Shown here: piece by piece, positions 8,436 through 17,319 of the stretch
Position numbering within the stretch: the first letter of the stretch is position 1
Layout: every line of letters begins with the position of its first letter
Assembly (NCBI RefSeq): GCF_014202295.1
Contig: NZ_JACHGM010000002.1
Span: 285,039 to 349,038 of the forward strand
Source of the DNA: Borreliella afzelii
GTDB lineage: Bacteria; Spirochaetota; Spirochaetia; Borreliales; Borreliaceae
DNA: 64,000 nucleotides
Direction: 5' to 3'
Notes under the pieces: generated by a model
What the model saw: only the letters and a program-made list of their open reading frames with translations
Databases searched by the model: none
Told to the model about the DNA's origin: nothing
Translations under genes and position numbers: made by a program

Positions 8436-9389
8436 ATGAATTTGATTTTTAATATTAACTTATATTTTAAAAAATATTTTTTAGTCTTAGTTTTAGTTTT
8501 GGTTGCTTGTGTTAATAAGAATAAGCTAGATGACAAAAATATCAATGAGGATGAAGAAAGTGCTTATAGATTTCCAGTAATTGCCATAAAAGTTAAAAAG
8601 GGAATCTTGAGTGATTATTTGTCTTTAAATGGAGATGTAGATACAAAAGTTAAGGCAGATATTTTCCCAGATACTGTGGGTAAAATAACCTCTTTGGGAA
8701 TAAAACTTGGAGCTTATGTTCAAAAGGGACAAATAGTTGCAACTCTTGATCCCTCAAGGCCTGGTTCTGTATATTTGAAAAGTCCAGTAAGAGCGCCAAT
8801 CTCAGGATATATTTTAAATATTAGAAAAAAAATTGGTGAAACAGTTAATTCTCAGTCCAGTATAGCAGTAGTAGGAAGGATAGATGCAAAGCAAATTTTG
8901 ACTTATGTGTCTGAGAAATACATTGCAAATATTAAAGTTGGAAATGATGCGATTGTTGAGGTTGGAGCTTATCCTAACGAAAAGTTTAAAGCTAAAGTTT
9001 CAGAGATATCTCCTATTTTAGATTCTAAAAGTCGCACGATTGAGGTATATCTTACACCTATTGGTAGCAATTTAGATAAACTTATTATTGGTATGTTCTC
9101 TAAGATTAAACTTATTACTAAGCGTTTTAGAGATGTAATCAAGATTCCAAGAGAAGCTGTTATTGAGAGGGAAGGTAAGAAATTCGTATTTAGGCTTGAT
9201 TTAGAGGGCAAAAGTGTTCAAATGTTACCCGTTACAGTACTTTTTGAAATCGATGGTGTTGTAGCTCTTTCGGGTGAGATTAAAGAGAATGATTTGATTG
9301 TAGTGGAAGGTATGTCTACTCTTTCTGATGGAACTTTAATAAATTTGGTAGATACGAAAGAGGGTCTTTCATCTGAAAGCAATATTTAA
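8436..9389 (+). CDS. besA: RND efflux membrane fusion lipoprotein (BesA)
   Basis: Periplasmic adaptor that links the RND pump to the outer-membrane channel. The 317-residue protein has a signal peptide with lipobox LVAC (Cys about residue 25), so it is tethered by lipid. Barrel-sandwich halves are visible as [20 protein letters not shown] and [20 protein letters not shown], with only a very short or absent alpha-hairpin between them, followed by beta-barrel and membrane-proximal domains. A short hairpin resembles adaptors of heavy-metal or minimal pumps. ATG 8436 follows AAGAGG; the gene lies 11 bases after besC. Confidence 0.92.
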   Translation: MNLIFNINLYFKKYFLVLVLVLVACVNKNKLDDKNINEDEESAYRFPVIAIKVKKGILSDYLSLNGDVDTKVKADIFPDTVGKITSLGIKLGAYVQKGQIVATLDPSRPGSVYLKSPVRAPISGYILNIRKKIGETVNSQSSIAVVGRIDAKQILTYVSEKYIANIKVGNDAIVEVGAYPNEKFKAKVSEISPILDSKSRTIEVYLTPIGSNLDKLIIGMFSKIKLITKRFRDVIKIPREAVIEREGKKFVFRLDLEGKSVQMLPVTVLFEIDGVVALSGEIKENDLIVVEGMSTLSDGTLINLVDTKEGLSSESNI

Positions 9390-9407
9390 TTTGTTGGGAG
9401 ATGTGGT

Positions 9408-12400
9408 ATGTTGGTAAAGAGAATAGTTGGCAAACCAATAACAATGTTGATTTTATTTTCATTGTTAATGATGATAAGTTTATATACCTTTTCAAGATTA
9501 AAAGTAGATCTTTTGCCTGGAATTGATATTCCCCAAATAAGTATTAACACTGTTTATCCTGGTGCTTCTCCTAAAGAAGTTGAAGAGAGTGTTTCTAGAG
9601 TCCTTGAGAGTGGCTTGAGTTCGTTAAAGAATTTAAAAAATATATATAGCATTTCTTCTAAAGAAAATAGCACTGTTTCACTTGAATTTTATCATGGAAC
9701 CGATTTAGATTTGGTTTTAAATGAAATTCGAGATGCTCTTGAATTGGTAAAATCTTCATTGCCCAGTAGAGCACAGACTCCCAGAATTTTTAGATACAAT
9801 CTTAAAAATATTCCTGTAATGGAAATTGTTATTAATTCTGTAAGGCCAGTTTCTGAGCTTAAAAGATATGCTGATGAGATTATTAAGCCTGGACTTGAAA
9901 GGCTTGATGGAGTTGCGATTGTTACAGTTAACGGCGGAAGTAAAAAACGTGTTTTAATTGAGGTTTCTCAAAACAGATTAGAGTCTTATGGGCTTTCTTT
10001 GTCAAAAGTATCTTCGATTATAGCATCTCAAAATTTAGAACTTTCAGCTGGCAATATATTAGAGAATAATTTGGAATATTTGGTTCAAGTTTCTGGAAAA
10101 TTCAAATCAATTGAAGAAATAGGCAATGTGGTTATAGCTTATAAGATACCTGACAATTCTTCTGGCATAAATTTATCTCCTATTGAGATAAAACTTAAAG
10201 ATATTGCTAATATTAAAACTGATTTTGAAGATTTGTCAGAATATGTTGAATATAATGGGTTGCCTTCAATTTCTTTATCGGTTCAAAAACGTAGTGATGC
10301 TAATTCTATTACAGTTTCTAATGTTGTTACGGGTGAAATAGAAAAATTGAAATTATCTATGCCTAAAGATATGAGATTAGAAATTGCTTCTGATAGCACT
10401 AATTTTATTAAAGCGTCCATTTCAACAGTTGTAAGTTCAGCCTATTTTGGGGCCATGCTTGCAATATTTGTTATTTTTTTCTTTCTCAGAAGCTTTAGGG
10501 CCACAATAATTATTGGAATTTCTATTCCAATAGCAATTGTTTTGACCTTTTGTTTAATGTATTTTGTAAATATTTCTCTTAATATTATGAGTCTTGCAGG
10601 TCTTGCTCTTGGGATTGGGATGGTTGTTGACTGTTCAATTGTTGTAATAGACAACATATATAAATATAGGCAAAAAGGAGCAAAGCTTATTTCATCTTCC
10701 ATACTTGGAGCTCAAGAGATGATGATGCCTATTACATCTTCAACTTTTACTTCCATTTGTGTTTTTGGCCCATTTCTTATTTTTAAATCAGAACTTGGAG
10801 TGTATGGAGATTTTTTTAAAGACTTTTCATTTACGATCGTTATTTCTTTAGGAGTTTCTCTTTTAGTTGCGATTTTTTTGGTTCCCGTTTTATCAAGCCA
10901 TTATGTTGGTTTATACACAAGTTTTCAAAAAAATATTAAGAGTACTTTTATTAGGAAAATTGACGCTTTTTTTGCTAGTATTTATTATTTTTTAGAATTT
11001 TTGTATATCAATTTATTAAATATGGTTTTAAATCACAAATTGATTTTTGGGCTGATTGTTTTTTTTAGTTTTATTGGCAGTTTGTTTTTAGGATTATTGC
11101 TAGATGTGACAACTTTTGATAGGGGAAAAGAGAATTCAATTGTTATTAATTTAAATTTTCCTCATAAAACTAGTTTGGAATATGCAAAATTTTATTCTAA
11201 CAGATTTTTAGAAATTGTAAAAAGTGAGGCTAAAGGATATAAAAGCATTATTTCTACTTTGGATGCTGACAGGATAACTTTCAACGTATTGTTTCCACTT
11301 AAGGAAGAGTCAAAAGATAAGTTGATTAAAAGTATAGATTACGATGCTATTAAGTATAAAATTATGGACCGTATTGGAAATCTTTATCCCGAATTTAATA
11401 TTGAGCCTTCTAGTGGTAATGCTTTAGGCGGTGGAGATTCTATTAAAATTAAAATTTCAGGGAATGATTTTGAATATATGAAAGATTATGGAAAAATTTT
11501 AGTTTCTATGTTAAAAAAGGAAATTCCTGAACTTGTAAATCCAAGACTTAGTATAAATGATGCTCAACTTCAAATTGGTGTTGAGATAGACAGAGCGTTA
11601 GTTTACAATTATGGCATTGACATGAATACCATTTTAAATGAGCTAAAGGCCAATGTTAATGGTGTTATTGCTGGGCAATATGTAGAGAATGGGCTTAATT
11701 ATGATATTGTTCTTAAGCTTGATAGAATGGATGTTAAAAATTTAAAAGATTTGGAAAAAATATTTATTATAAATTCATCTGGAGTTAAAATTCCTTTTTC
11801 CTCAATAGCTACCTTTGAAAAAACCAATAAAGCCGAATCTATTTACAGAGAAAATCAAGCTTTAACTATTTATCTTAATGCAGGTATTTCTCCAAATGAT
11901 AATTTAACTCAAGTAACTGCAAAAGTTGTAGATTTTATTAATAATAAGGTGCCGCATAAAGAGGGGACAGTGCTTAAGGTTGAAGGAGAATATAATGAAT
12001 TTTCAAATATTATGAATCAGTTTAAAATAATCATTATGATGGCTATTGTTGTTGTGTTTGGCATTATGGCTTCTCAATTTGAATCTTTTTTAAAACCCTT
12101 TATTATTATTTTTACAATTCCTTTAACAGCAATAGGGGTTGTACTCATACATTTTCTTGCAGGAGAAAAACTTTCTATTTTTGCTGCAATTGGAATGCTT
12201 ATGCTTGTTGGTGTTGTGGTAAATACAGGAATTGTTCTTGTAGACTATACCGGTTTATTAATCAAGAGAGGATTTGGCCTAAGAGAAGCAATTGTTGAAT
12301 CTTGTCGTTCAAGGTTTAGGCCAATTTTAATGTCTTCTTTGACTTCAATAATAGGTCTTATTCCTATGGCATTTTCTAGTGGAAGTGGAAATGAACTTTT

Positions 12401-12620
12401 AAAGCCAATTGCATTCACTTTTATTGGCGGAATGACGGCTAGCACATTTCTTACTTTGTTTTTTATCCCCATGCTTTTTGAAGTTTTTTCCAATATTGTT
12501 TCAAGCTTTAAATTTAAGTTAAAAAGAGTGATGTCTAATGTAGATGTTGAAAAATCATTCAAAATTAATAATTCGACTAAAAGTAGTTATAATAATCTAT
12601 TTGAAGAAGATGGGGATTGA
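9408..12620 (+). CDS. besB: RND family inner membrane efflux transporter (BesB)
   Basis: Proton-driven trimeric pump that ejects drugs or lipophilic compounds through BesC; in B. burgdorferi the system has been linked to antibiotic resistance and virulence. The 1070-residue protein has the duplicated RND layout: TM1 at 10-30, porter domain, TM2-6 (about 330-500), a short connecting helix, a second TM7 and porter domain, then TM8-12. The TM4 proton-relay motif is GMVVDCSIVVIDN, with one aspartate in place of the AcrB Asp-Asp pair, and the TM10 motif is GVVVNTGIVLVDY, as in many HAE-type pumps outside enterobacteria. GGGAGATG precedes ATG 9408. Confidence 0.94.
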   Translation: MLVKRIVGKPITMLILFSLLMMISLYTFSRLKVDLLPGIDIPQISINTVYPGASPKEVEESVSRVLESGLSSLKNLKNIYSISSKENSTVSLEFYHGTDLDLVLNEIRDALELVKSSLPSRAQTPRIFRYNLKNIPVMEIVINSVRPVSELKRYADEIIKPGLERLDGVAIVTVNGGSKKRVLIEVSQNRLESYGLSLSKVSSIIASQNLELSAGNILENNLEYLVQVSGKFKSIEEIGNVVIAYKIPDNSSGINLSPIEIKLKDIANIKTDFEDLSEYVEYNGLPSISLSVQKRSDANSITVSNVVTGEIEKLKLSMPKDMRLEIASDSTNFIKASISTVVSSAYFGAMLAIFVIFFFLRSFRATIIIGISIPIAIVLTFCLMYFVNISLNIMSLAGLALGIGMVVDCSIVVIDNIYKYRQKGAKLISSSILGAQEMMMPITSSTFTSICVFGPFLIFKSELGVYGDFFKDFSFTIVISLGVSLLVAIFLVPVLSSHYVGLYTSFQKNIKSTFIRKIDAFFASIYYFLEFLYINLLNMVLNHKLIFGLIVFFSFIGSLFLGLLLDVTTFDRGKENSIVINLNFPHKTSLEYAKFYSNRFLEIVKSEAKGYKSIISTLDADRITFNVLFPLKEESKDKLIKSIDYDAIKYKIMDRIGNLYPEFNIEPSSGNALGGGDSIKIKISGNDFEYMKDYGKILVSMLKKEIPELVNPRLSINDAQLQIGVEIDRALVYNYGIDMNTILNELKANVNGVIAGQYVENGLNYDIVLKLDRMDVKNLKDLEKIFIINSSGVKIPFSSIATFEKTNKAESIYRENQALTIYLNAGISPNDNLTQVTAKVVDFINNKVPHKEGTVLKVEGEYNEFSNIMNQFKIIIMMAIVVVFGIMASQFESFLKPFIIIFTIPLTAIGVVLIHFLAGEKLSIFAAIGMLMLVGVVVNTGIVLVDYTGLLIKRGFGLREAIVESCRSRFRPILMSSLTSIIGLIPMAFSSGSGNELLKPIAFTFIGGMTASTFLTLFFIPMLFEVFSNIVSSFKFKLKRVMSNVDVEKSFKINNSTKSSYNNLFEEDGD

Positions 12621-12621
12621 T

Positions 12622-12930
12622 ATGACTAAATTTTATAGGTATAGGATTGAAATAATTTCCAACTTATCTTTAGAGCTTGATATTTTTGAATGTATGGAAA
12701 AAATAGAGCAAGAGTTGGGAGAGCTTATATATTATTCTAAGATAGAAAATGTTTATGGAAAAGGCAGAAAGGGGGAAAAGCACGGTAACGGTGTTTGGCC
12801 GGAAGAAAATTTTATTCTGATTATTTATACCTCTAATCAATCTATTGTTAATAGATTGAAGGATATTGTAGATGATTTGAATCGTTCTTACCCTACGGAG
12901 GGGATTAATTTTTTTGTTTTGGGTAATTGA
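12622..12930 (+). CDS. Small RND-associated protein, PII-like (PG0541-like)
   Basis: A 102-residue soluble protein encoded two bases after besB, so part of the same operon. It resembles small proteins found beside RND pumps in Bacteroidetes and spirochetes, with a PII-like ferredoxin fold suggested by the strand-helix pattern and the motif GNGVWPEENFILIIY in the middle and EGINFFVLGN at the end. The upstream extension of the frame (from 12544) lies inside besB and is ignored; GGGGA at 12612-12616 stands five bases before ATG 12622. A regulatory or assembly role with the pump is inferred from position only. Confidence 0.75.
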   Translation: MTKFYRYRIEIISNLSLELDIFECMEKIEQELGELIYYSKIENVYGKGRKGEKHGNGVWPEENFILIIYTSNQSIVNRLKDIVDDLNRSYPTEGINFFVLGN

Positions 12931-13373
12931 TGTTTAAGGGTAGCATTTTATATGCTGTTTTGGGTAACAAATTTTTGAATAATAGAAATTATATTTTAAG
13001 ATTTGGTCGTAAAAATATAATTTCTAAAGATGATCAATATTTTCTGTTAAGTTTTTAAAATTTTTACTTAGTAGAATATTCTATTTATTCAAGAGTGTCT
13101 AATATTTTTTTGAAGTATTAATATAAGAAGTATAGGGTAATAATTTCAAAATAAACAATATTTCTTGTATTTCTAAAGAAAAATAAGGAGATTTTTCAAC
13201 AAGAGTGTTTGATTATCTTAAAAGGGGATAAAATAGATCTTAATATTATTTTTATATTTGTAAAAATAATTCGATGATATTTGATTTTTTGGGTTTTTAT
13301 TCTTATTGGCCTTCTGTATGTTTTTTACAGTGGGAGGAGGCTATATAAATATTTTTTTATGAATATGATATAA
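12930..13373 (+). pseudogene. Decayed membrane-protein gene with four in-frame stops
   Basis: This stretch fills most of the only gap longer than 300 bases. An ATG at 12930 overlaps the previous stop by one base (TGATG), as in translational coupling. It opens a 42-codon reading frame (MFKGSILYAVLGNKFLNNRN and on). The same frame then continues to 13373 and reads like protein, with stops only at 13056 (TAA), 13119 (TAA), 13152 (TAA) and 13275 (TGA). The remnant includes EIFQQECLIILKGDKIDL and a late hydrophobic helix FWVFILIGLLYVFYSGRR. No frameshift is needed to join the pieces. I interpret it as a 147-residue membrane protein gene inactivated by point mutations; a chance reading is possible in such AT-rich DNA. 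Confidence 0.5.
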
Positions 13374-13407
13374 TAAACCATATTAATGGTCTTGAAAGGA
13401 GGGTTGT

Positions 13408-15300
13408 ATGTCAATAGCAAAGGCATTCTTTGAAGTGGCTGATCAACAAAAGGATAAAATTGCTCAAATATATAAAGTTTGCAATGGATATACCCATGTT
13501 ACTTATGGCGACTTAAAAAACAATGTTTTAAAGCTTGCTTCCTTTTTAAAGTCAATCAATGTTAAGCATCAAGATAAAATATTTATTTGCTCTGAGAATA
13601 GAGCCGAATGGACTGTAATAGATCTTGCAATTTTATCTTTGGGTGCCGTTGATATTCCAAAAGGTTCTGATGTTACTCTTTTTGAAGCTGAAATTATTTT
13701 TAACTCTATTCTTCCAGGTGTAGTTATTTTAGAAAATTTAAATCTTCTTGATATGTTTGTTAGAATTCAATTTACAGTAAAGCCGATATTTATTATCATT
13801 GAAAATTTAAACAAAGAGGATAAATTAAAGTATAGTGATTTTGAAATTTATACCTATAGTGATTGTATTTTATTTGGAGACAATTTAAGAAAAGATTCAG
13901 AAATTATTAATATTGCAAGTAAAGTTGATTCTAATGATATGGCAACAATAATATATACTTCTGGGACAACAGGCCATCCAAAGGGGGTAATGCTCAGTCA
14001 TGCTAACCTTCTTTATCAGGTTTCTAGTTTTAGTTTAATGGTTGATACGAAAGTTGGACAAATATTTATGTGTATTTTGCCAATTTGGCATTCCTTTCAA
14101 AGATCTTTTTCTTACAATATTTTTCTCAAGGGTATGGTTTGTTTATTTTCTACCATTGTTCCAAGGGCAATGCTTGATGATATTAGGAATATTAATCCTC
14201 ACTATATTGCAGCAGTTCCTAGGCTTTGGATTGCAATAAAACAAAATATTTATAAGGAAGTTTCTAAAAAACCGTTTATTTCTAGAATAATTTTCCATTT
14301 TTTTATAAAATTGGCATTTCTTAGCGATATTTGTTATAGGGCAGTAATGGGACTTTATCCGGACAATGGATTTAGTTTATTTTTTCCTATAAAGAAAATT
14401 TTAGGAACATTTGGGTTAATCTGCTTATTTCCTTTTAAAGCTTTGGGAAATATTTTAATTTTTAATAAAATAAATAAGATTTTAGGTAATAATTTTGTTG
14501 TTGGAATTACTGGTGGTGGGAGTATGCCTGTGTCTGTTGTTAGATTTTTTAATTCAATTGGTATTGAACTTGCTAATGCTTATGGATTAACAGAAACTTC
14601 ACCCGGAGTGGCTTCTAATAAGCACAAAAGAGTGATTATTGGGACTTGTGGCAAAATTTTACCTGGAACTGTTGCTGAGATTAGAGATGTTGATGGGAAT
14701 AAACTTAAAAAGCCTGGAAAAGGAATTTTGTTTGTAAAAGGACCTCAAGTAATGCTTGGATATTACAAGGATAGAGAAGCAACTTGTAAAATTATTGGTT
14801 CTGACGGTTTTTTAAACACGGGTGATATTGCAAAATTATCTAAGGATAATGTTGTTCAAATTATTGGTCGAGAAAAAGATACCATTGTTTTAAATAATGG
14901 AGAGAATGTTGAGCCTGGTCCAATTGAGATTAAGCTTGAAGAATCAATATTAATAGAAAAAGCGGTTGTTGTAGGGCAAGATCAAAAATTTTTAGGCGCT
15001 CTTATTCTTCCAAATTTTGAAGAAATAAATAAATATCTAGAAAGTGTTGGTCAAAAAATTTTTGATGCTAATAATAGACGTCAAATTATTGCAAATAATA
15101 TTGTTCTTAAGGCTATAAATGATGAAATAAAAAAATTAATCAATAGAACTAATGGATTTAAGCCTTTTGAGCAGATATTAAAGTTTGCTCTTTTGGAAAA
15201 ACCATTTGAAGTTGGCAAAGAAATGTCAATTAAGATGGATATTAAGCGAAGCTATATTTTAAATTTTTATAAAAATGAAATTAAAAATTTATTTACCTGA
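13408..15300 (+). CDS. fadD: Long-chain fatty acid CoA ligase (AMP-forming)
   Basis: Activates fatty acids to acyl-CoA at the inner membrane. Borrelia cannot make fatty acids, so such ligases channel host fatty acids into phospholipids and lipoproteins. The 630-residue protein shows the adenylate-forming core motif YTSGTTGHPKGVMLSHANL, the YGLTETSPGVASN motif, the TGDIAKLS hinge and GREKDTIVLNNGENVEPGPIE. A hydrophobic loop near residues 290-360 (FPIKKILGTFGLICLFPFKAL) is characteristic of spirochete/bacteroidete family members. AAGGAGG precedes ATG 13408. A TATAAT lies at 13369-13374. The stop directly abuts the stop of the convergent penicillin-binding protein gene. Confidence 0.93.
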   Translation: MSIAKAFFEVADQQKDKIAQIYKVCNGYTHVTYGDLKNNVLKLASFLKSINVKHQDKIFICSENRAEWTVIDLAILSLGAVDIPKGSDVTLFEAEIIFNSILPGVVILENLNLLDMFVRIQFTVKPIFIIIENLNKEDKLKYSDFEIYTYSDCILFGDNLRKDSEIINIASKVDSNDMATIIYTSGTTGHPKGVMLSHANLLYQVSSFSLMVDTKVGQIFMCILPIWHSFQRSFSYNIFLKGMVCLFSTIVPRAMLDDIRNINPHYIAAVPRLWIAIKQNIYKEVSKKPFISRIIFHFFIKLAFLSDICYRAVMGLYPDNGFSLFFPIKKILGTFGLICLFPFKALGNILIFNKINKILGNNFVVGITGGGSMPVSVVRFFNSIGIELANAYGLTETSPGVASNKHKRVIIGTCGKILPGTVAEIRDVDGNKLKKPGKGILFVKGPQVMLGYYKDREATCKIIGSDGFLNTGDIAKLSKDNVVQIIGREKDTIVLNNGENVEPGPIEIKLEESILIEKAVVVGQDQKFLGALILPNFEEINKYLESVGQKIFDANNRRQIIANNIVLKAINDEIKKLINRTNGFKPFEQILKFALLEKPFEVGKEMSIKMDIKRSYILNFYKNEIKNLFT

Positions 15301-17187
15301 TTATTTTAAATACAGTTCAAGCTCTGCTATATCTTCTAATTTTGTATTGGGAGATATGTTTTGCTTGTAAACAAATCCGTCGCCATTTATTTTTATTTTT
15401 ATTGTATTTTCATAGTATTTTAGTATGTCTATTGATTCTCTTTTGGAAAGATTGATAAAATTTGGCAAGTATTCTTTGTTTTTATAATTAGTGTCGGTTT
15501 TAGGAATTTTGATTTTTGATGGCATTTTAATTTTTTTATATGCGTTTGTATTTTGTTGGTATTCAATAAATTCTATTATTTCTTTTGCCATTGGAGCTGC
15601 TATTCTTGTTCCATATATTATTTTTTTTGGGTATCTGTATACAATATAAATAATATATTTTGGTTGTTCTGTGGGGTATATTGCCAAGATAGAGGCTGTA
15701 TAGTCTTCTTCTGAGTATTTGCCGGTTTTTCTATCAATAGCCTGAGATGTTCCGCTTTTTGCAGAAATGTCGAGATTTTTAATTTTAAGATTTGGAATTC
15801 CACCTTTATTTACAACTTCTCTCATCATTTTTAAAACTTTTTGTGCTGAATTCTTAGATATTACCCTTTTTATTTCTTCTTTATCAAATTCTTGAATACT
15901 TTCTCCTTTGTCAGTGCTTATTTTTTTTATTATTCTAGGTTTTAACATTATTCCATTGTTGCCCAGTATGCTTGCAGCTTGTAATATTTGAACCGCTGAT
16001 ACCCCTATTTCTTGTCCAAATCCAATTGTAGCCTTACTTCGTCCTGACCATTTTGAATAATGATTTAACAGTCCTTTTGTTTCTCCGGGAAATGGAAATC
16101 CAACTTTTTCCCCAAATCCAAAATCTAAAAGTTTTTTGTAAAAGTATTCATTGCTAACTTTCTCAGTAATGTAAGCTATTCCTACATTTGATGAATAAAT
16201 TAAAATTTCTGTAGAGTCAATGTATTTATAGGGAGGATTTAAGGTTTTGATTGTAATTTTCTCTCCTGATGGAAATTGTTTTTGATATATTCCATTGTCT
16301 AAAAATTTTTCTTTTAAATTTAATTTTCCACTTTCTAATAATATTGCAACTGTAAAAATTTTATTAATGCTTCCAGGCTCATAGGTTAACGATGAAGAAA
16401 GGTTTTTTCGGATTTCTTCAGGATATTCAGAATAAAAGTTTGCATCATATTGAGGAAATTGAACCATGGACAATATTTCTCCATTTTGGGAGTTCATTAC
16501 TAAAGTAATTAAACTTTCAGGATTATTTTCTTTAAAGTATTTTTCAGCTATTTTGCTAACACCCTGTTGTATATTCATATCTATTGTTAAGTAAATATTA
16601 TTTGTTTCTAATTCTTCATTTAAAAATTGTTGTCTAGTTTTATCTGTTCCTAATATACTATTTAGAGAAAATTCGATTCCCTCAAGTCCAAGATTATCTA
16701 TTCCTACAAAGCCAGTAATATTGCTTGTGGTATAGCGAAAAGGATAAATTCTTGTATAATCAGGATATAAAGTAATGTTTGAGAGCCTGCCTTCAGCTTG
16801 AATTCTTTTGATTAAATCCGATTCTTCCCTTTTTATTTTTCTTTTTATGTATAAAAATCCTTTATTTGAAGAAAGCTTTTCTTTTAAAATTCTTGAATCA
16901 ATTTGGAGTATTGCGCCAAGAGTTTCAGATGTGCTGACAATATTTTCTATTTTTTGAGGATTTGTTCCGATTGAGTAGGACCTTGAAGAGAATGCTATTG
17001 GTTTGCCATTTCTATCATAAATTGTTCCTCTTTTGACAATATCATTTGACTTTAAAGATATTATGTTGTCTGGACTGTTATTAAAGACCATTAGTGTGAA
17101 ATATTTGTAAACAGTTAGCAAAGTTATACCTAAGAATATTGTTAATATTGTTTTTGTCCGATACTTATTATTAAGTCTTTTGGTCAT
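15301..17187 (-). CDS. ftsI: Division-type class B penicillin-binding protein (FtsI/PBP2-like) with PASTA domain
   Basis: Transpeptidase that cross-links peptidoglycan, probably at the septum. A single N-terminal membrane helix (about 12-35) anchors a periplasmic dimerisation domain and the transpeptidase domain. Active-site motifs are Ser273-x-x-Lys276 (EPGSINK), Ser332-Ser-Asn334 (SSNVG) and Lys477-Ser-Gly-Thr480. Residues about 572-628 resemble a PASTA domain, seen in Spo/FtsI-type enzymes. The 628-residue length fits. AGAGGT lies nine bases before ATG 17187. It is divergent from hisS and abuts the fadD stop with no gap. Assignment to class B is firm; FtsI versus PBP2 role is inferred from the PASTA tail. 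Confidence 0.88.
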   Translation of the reverse strand: MTKRLNNKYRTKTILTIFLGITLLTVYKYFTLMVFNNSPDNIISLKSNDIVKRGTIYDRNGKPIAFSSRSYSIGTNPQKIENIVSTSETLGAILQIDSRILKEKLSSNKGFLYIKRKIKREESDLIKRIQAEGRLSNITLYPDYTRIYPFRYTTSNITGFVGIDNLGLEGIEFSLNSILGTDKTRQQFLNEELETNNIYLTIDMNIQQGVSKIAEKYFKENNPESLITLVMNSQNGEILSMVQFPQYDANFYSEYPEEIRKNLSSSLTYEPGSINKIFTVAILLESGKLNLKEKFLDNGIYQKQFPSGEKITIKTLNPPYKYIDSTEILIYSSNVGIAYITEKVSNEYFYKKLLDFGFGEKVGFPFPGETKGLLNHYSKWSGRSKATIGFGQEIGVSAVQILQAASILGNNGIMLKPRIIKKISTDKGESIQEFDKEEIKRVISKNSAQKVLKMMREVVNKGGIPNLKIKNLDISAKSGTSQAIDRKTGKYSEEDYTASILAIYPTEQPKYIIYIVYRYPKKIIYGTRIAAPMAKEIIEFIEYQQNTNAYKKIKMPSKIKIPKTDTNYKNKEYLPNFINLSKRESIDILKYYENTIKIKINGDGFVYKQNISPNTKLEDIAELELYLK

Positions 17188-17319
17188 GAATTTTGGACCT
17201 CTTAAATTATTTTATGACTATAGAAAATAAAAAATTGTTCATTTTTTTTTTGCATCTATATTATTATATGTTATTATATTCTGAAAAAGTAGATTGCTAT
17301 ATAGCGAGGGTATAATACA

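Noticed and set aside
17311..17316. TATAAT directly before hisS as its promoter
   Set aside because: It ends three bases before the ATG, so transcription would begin inside the gene; the GAGGG just before it is a good ribosome binding site, which implies an upstream promoter.
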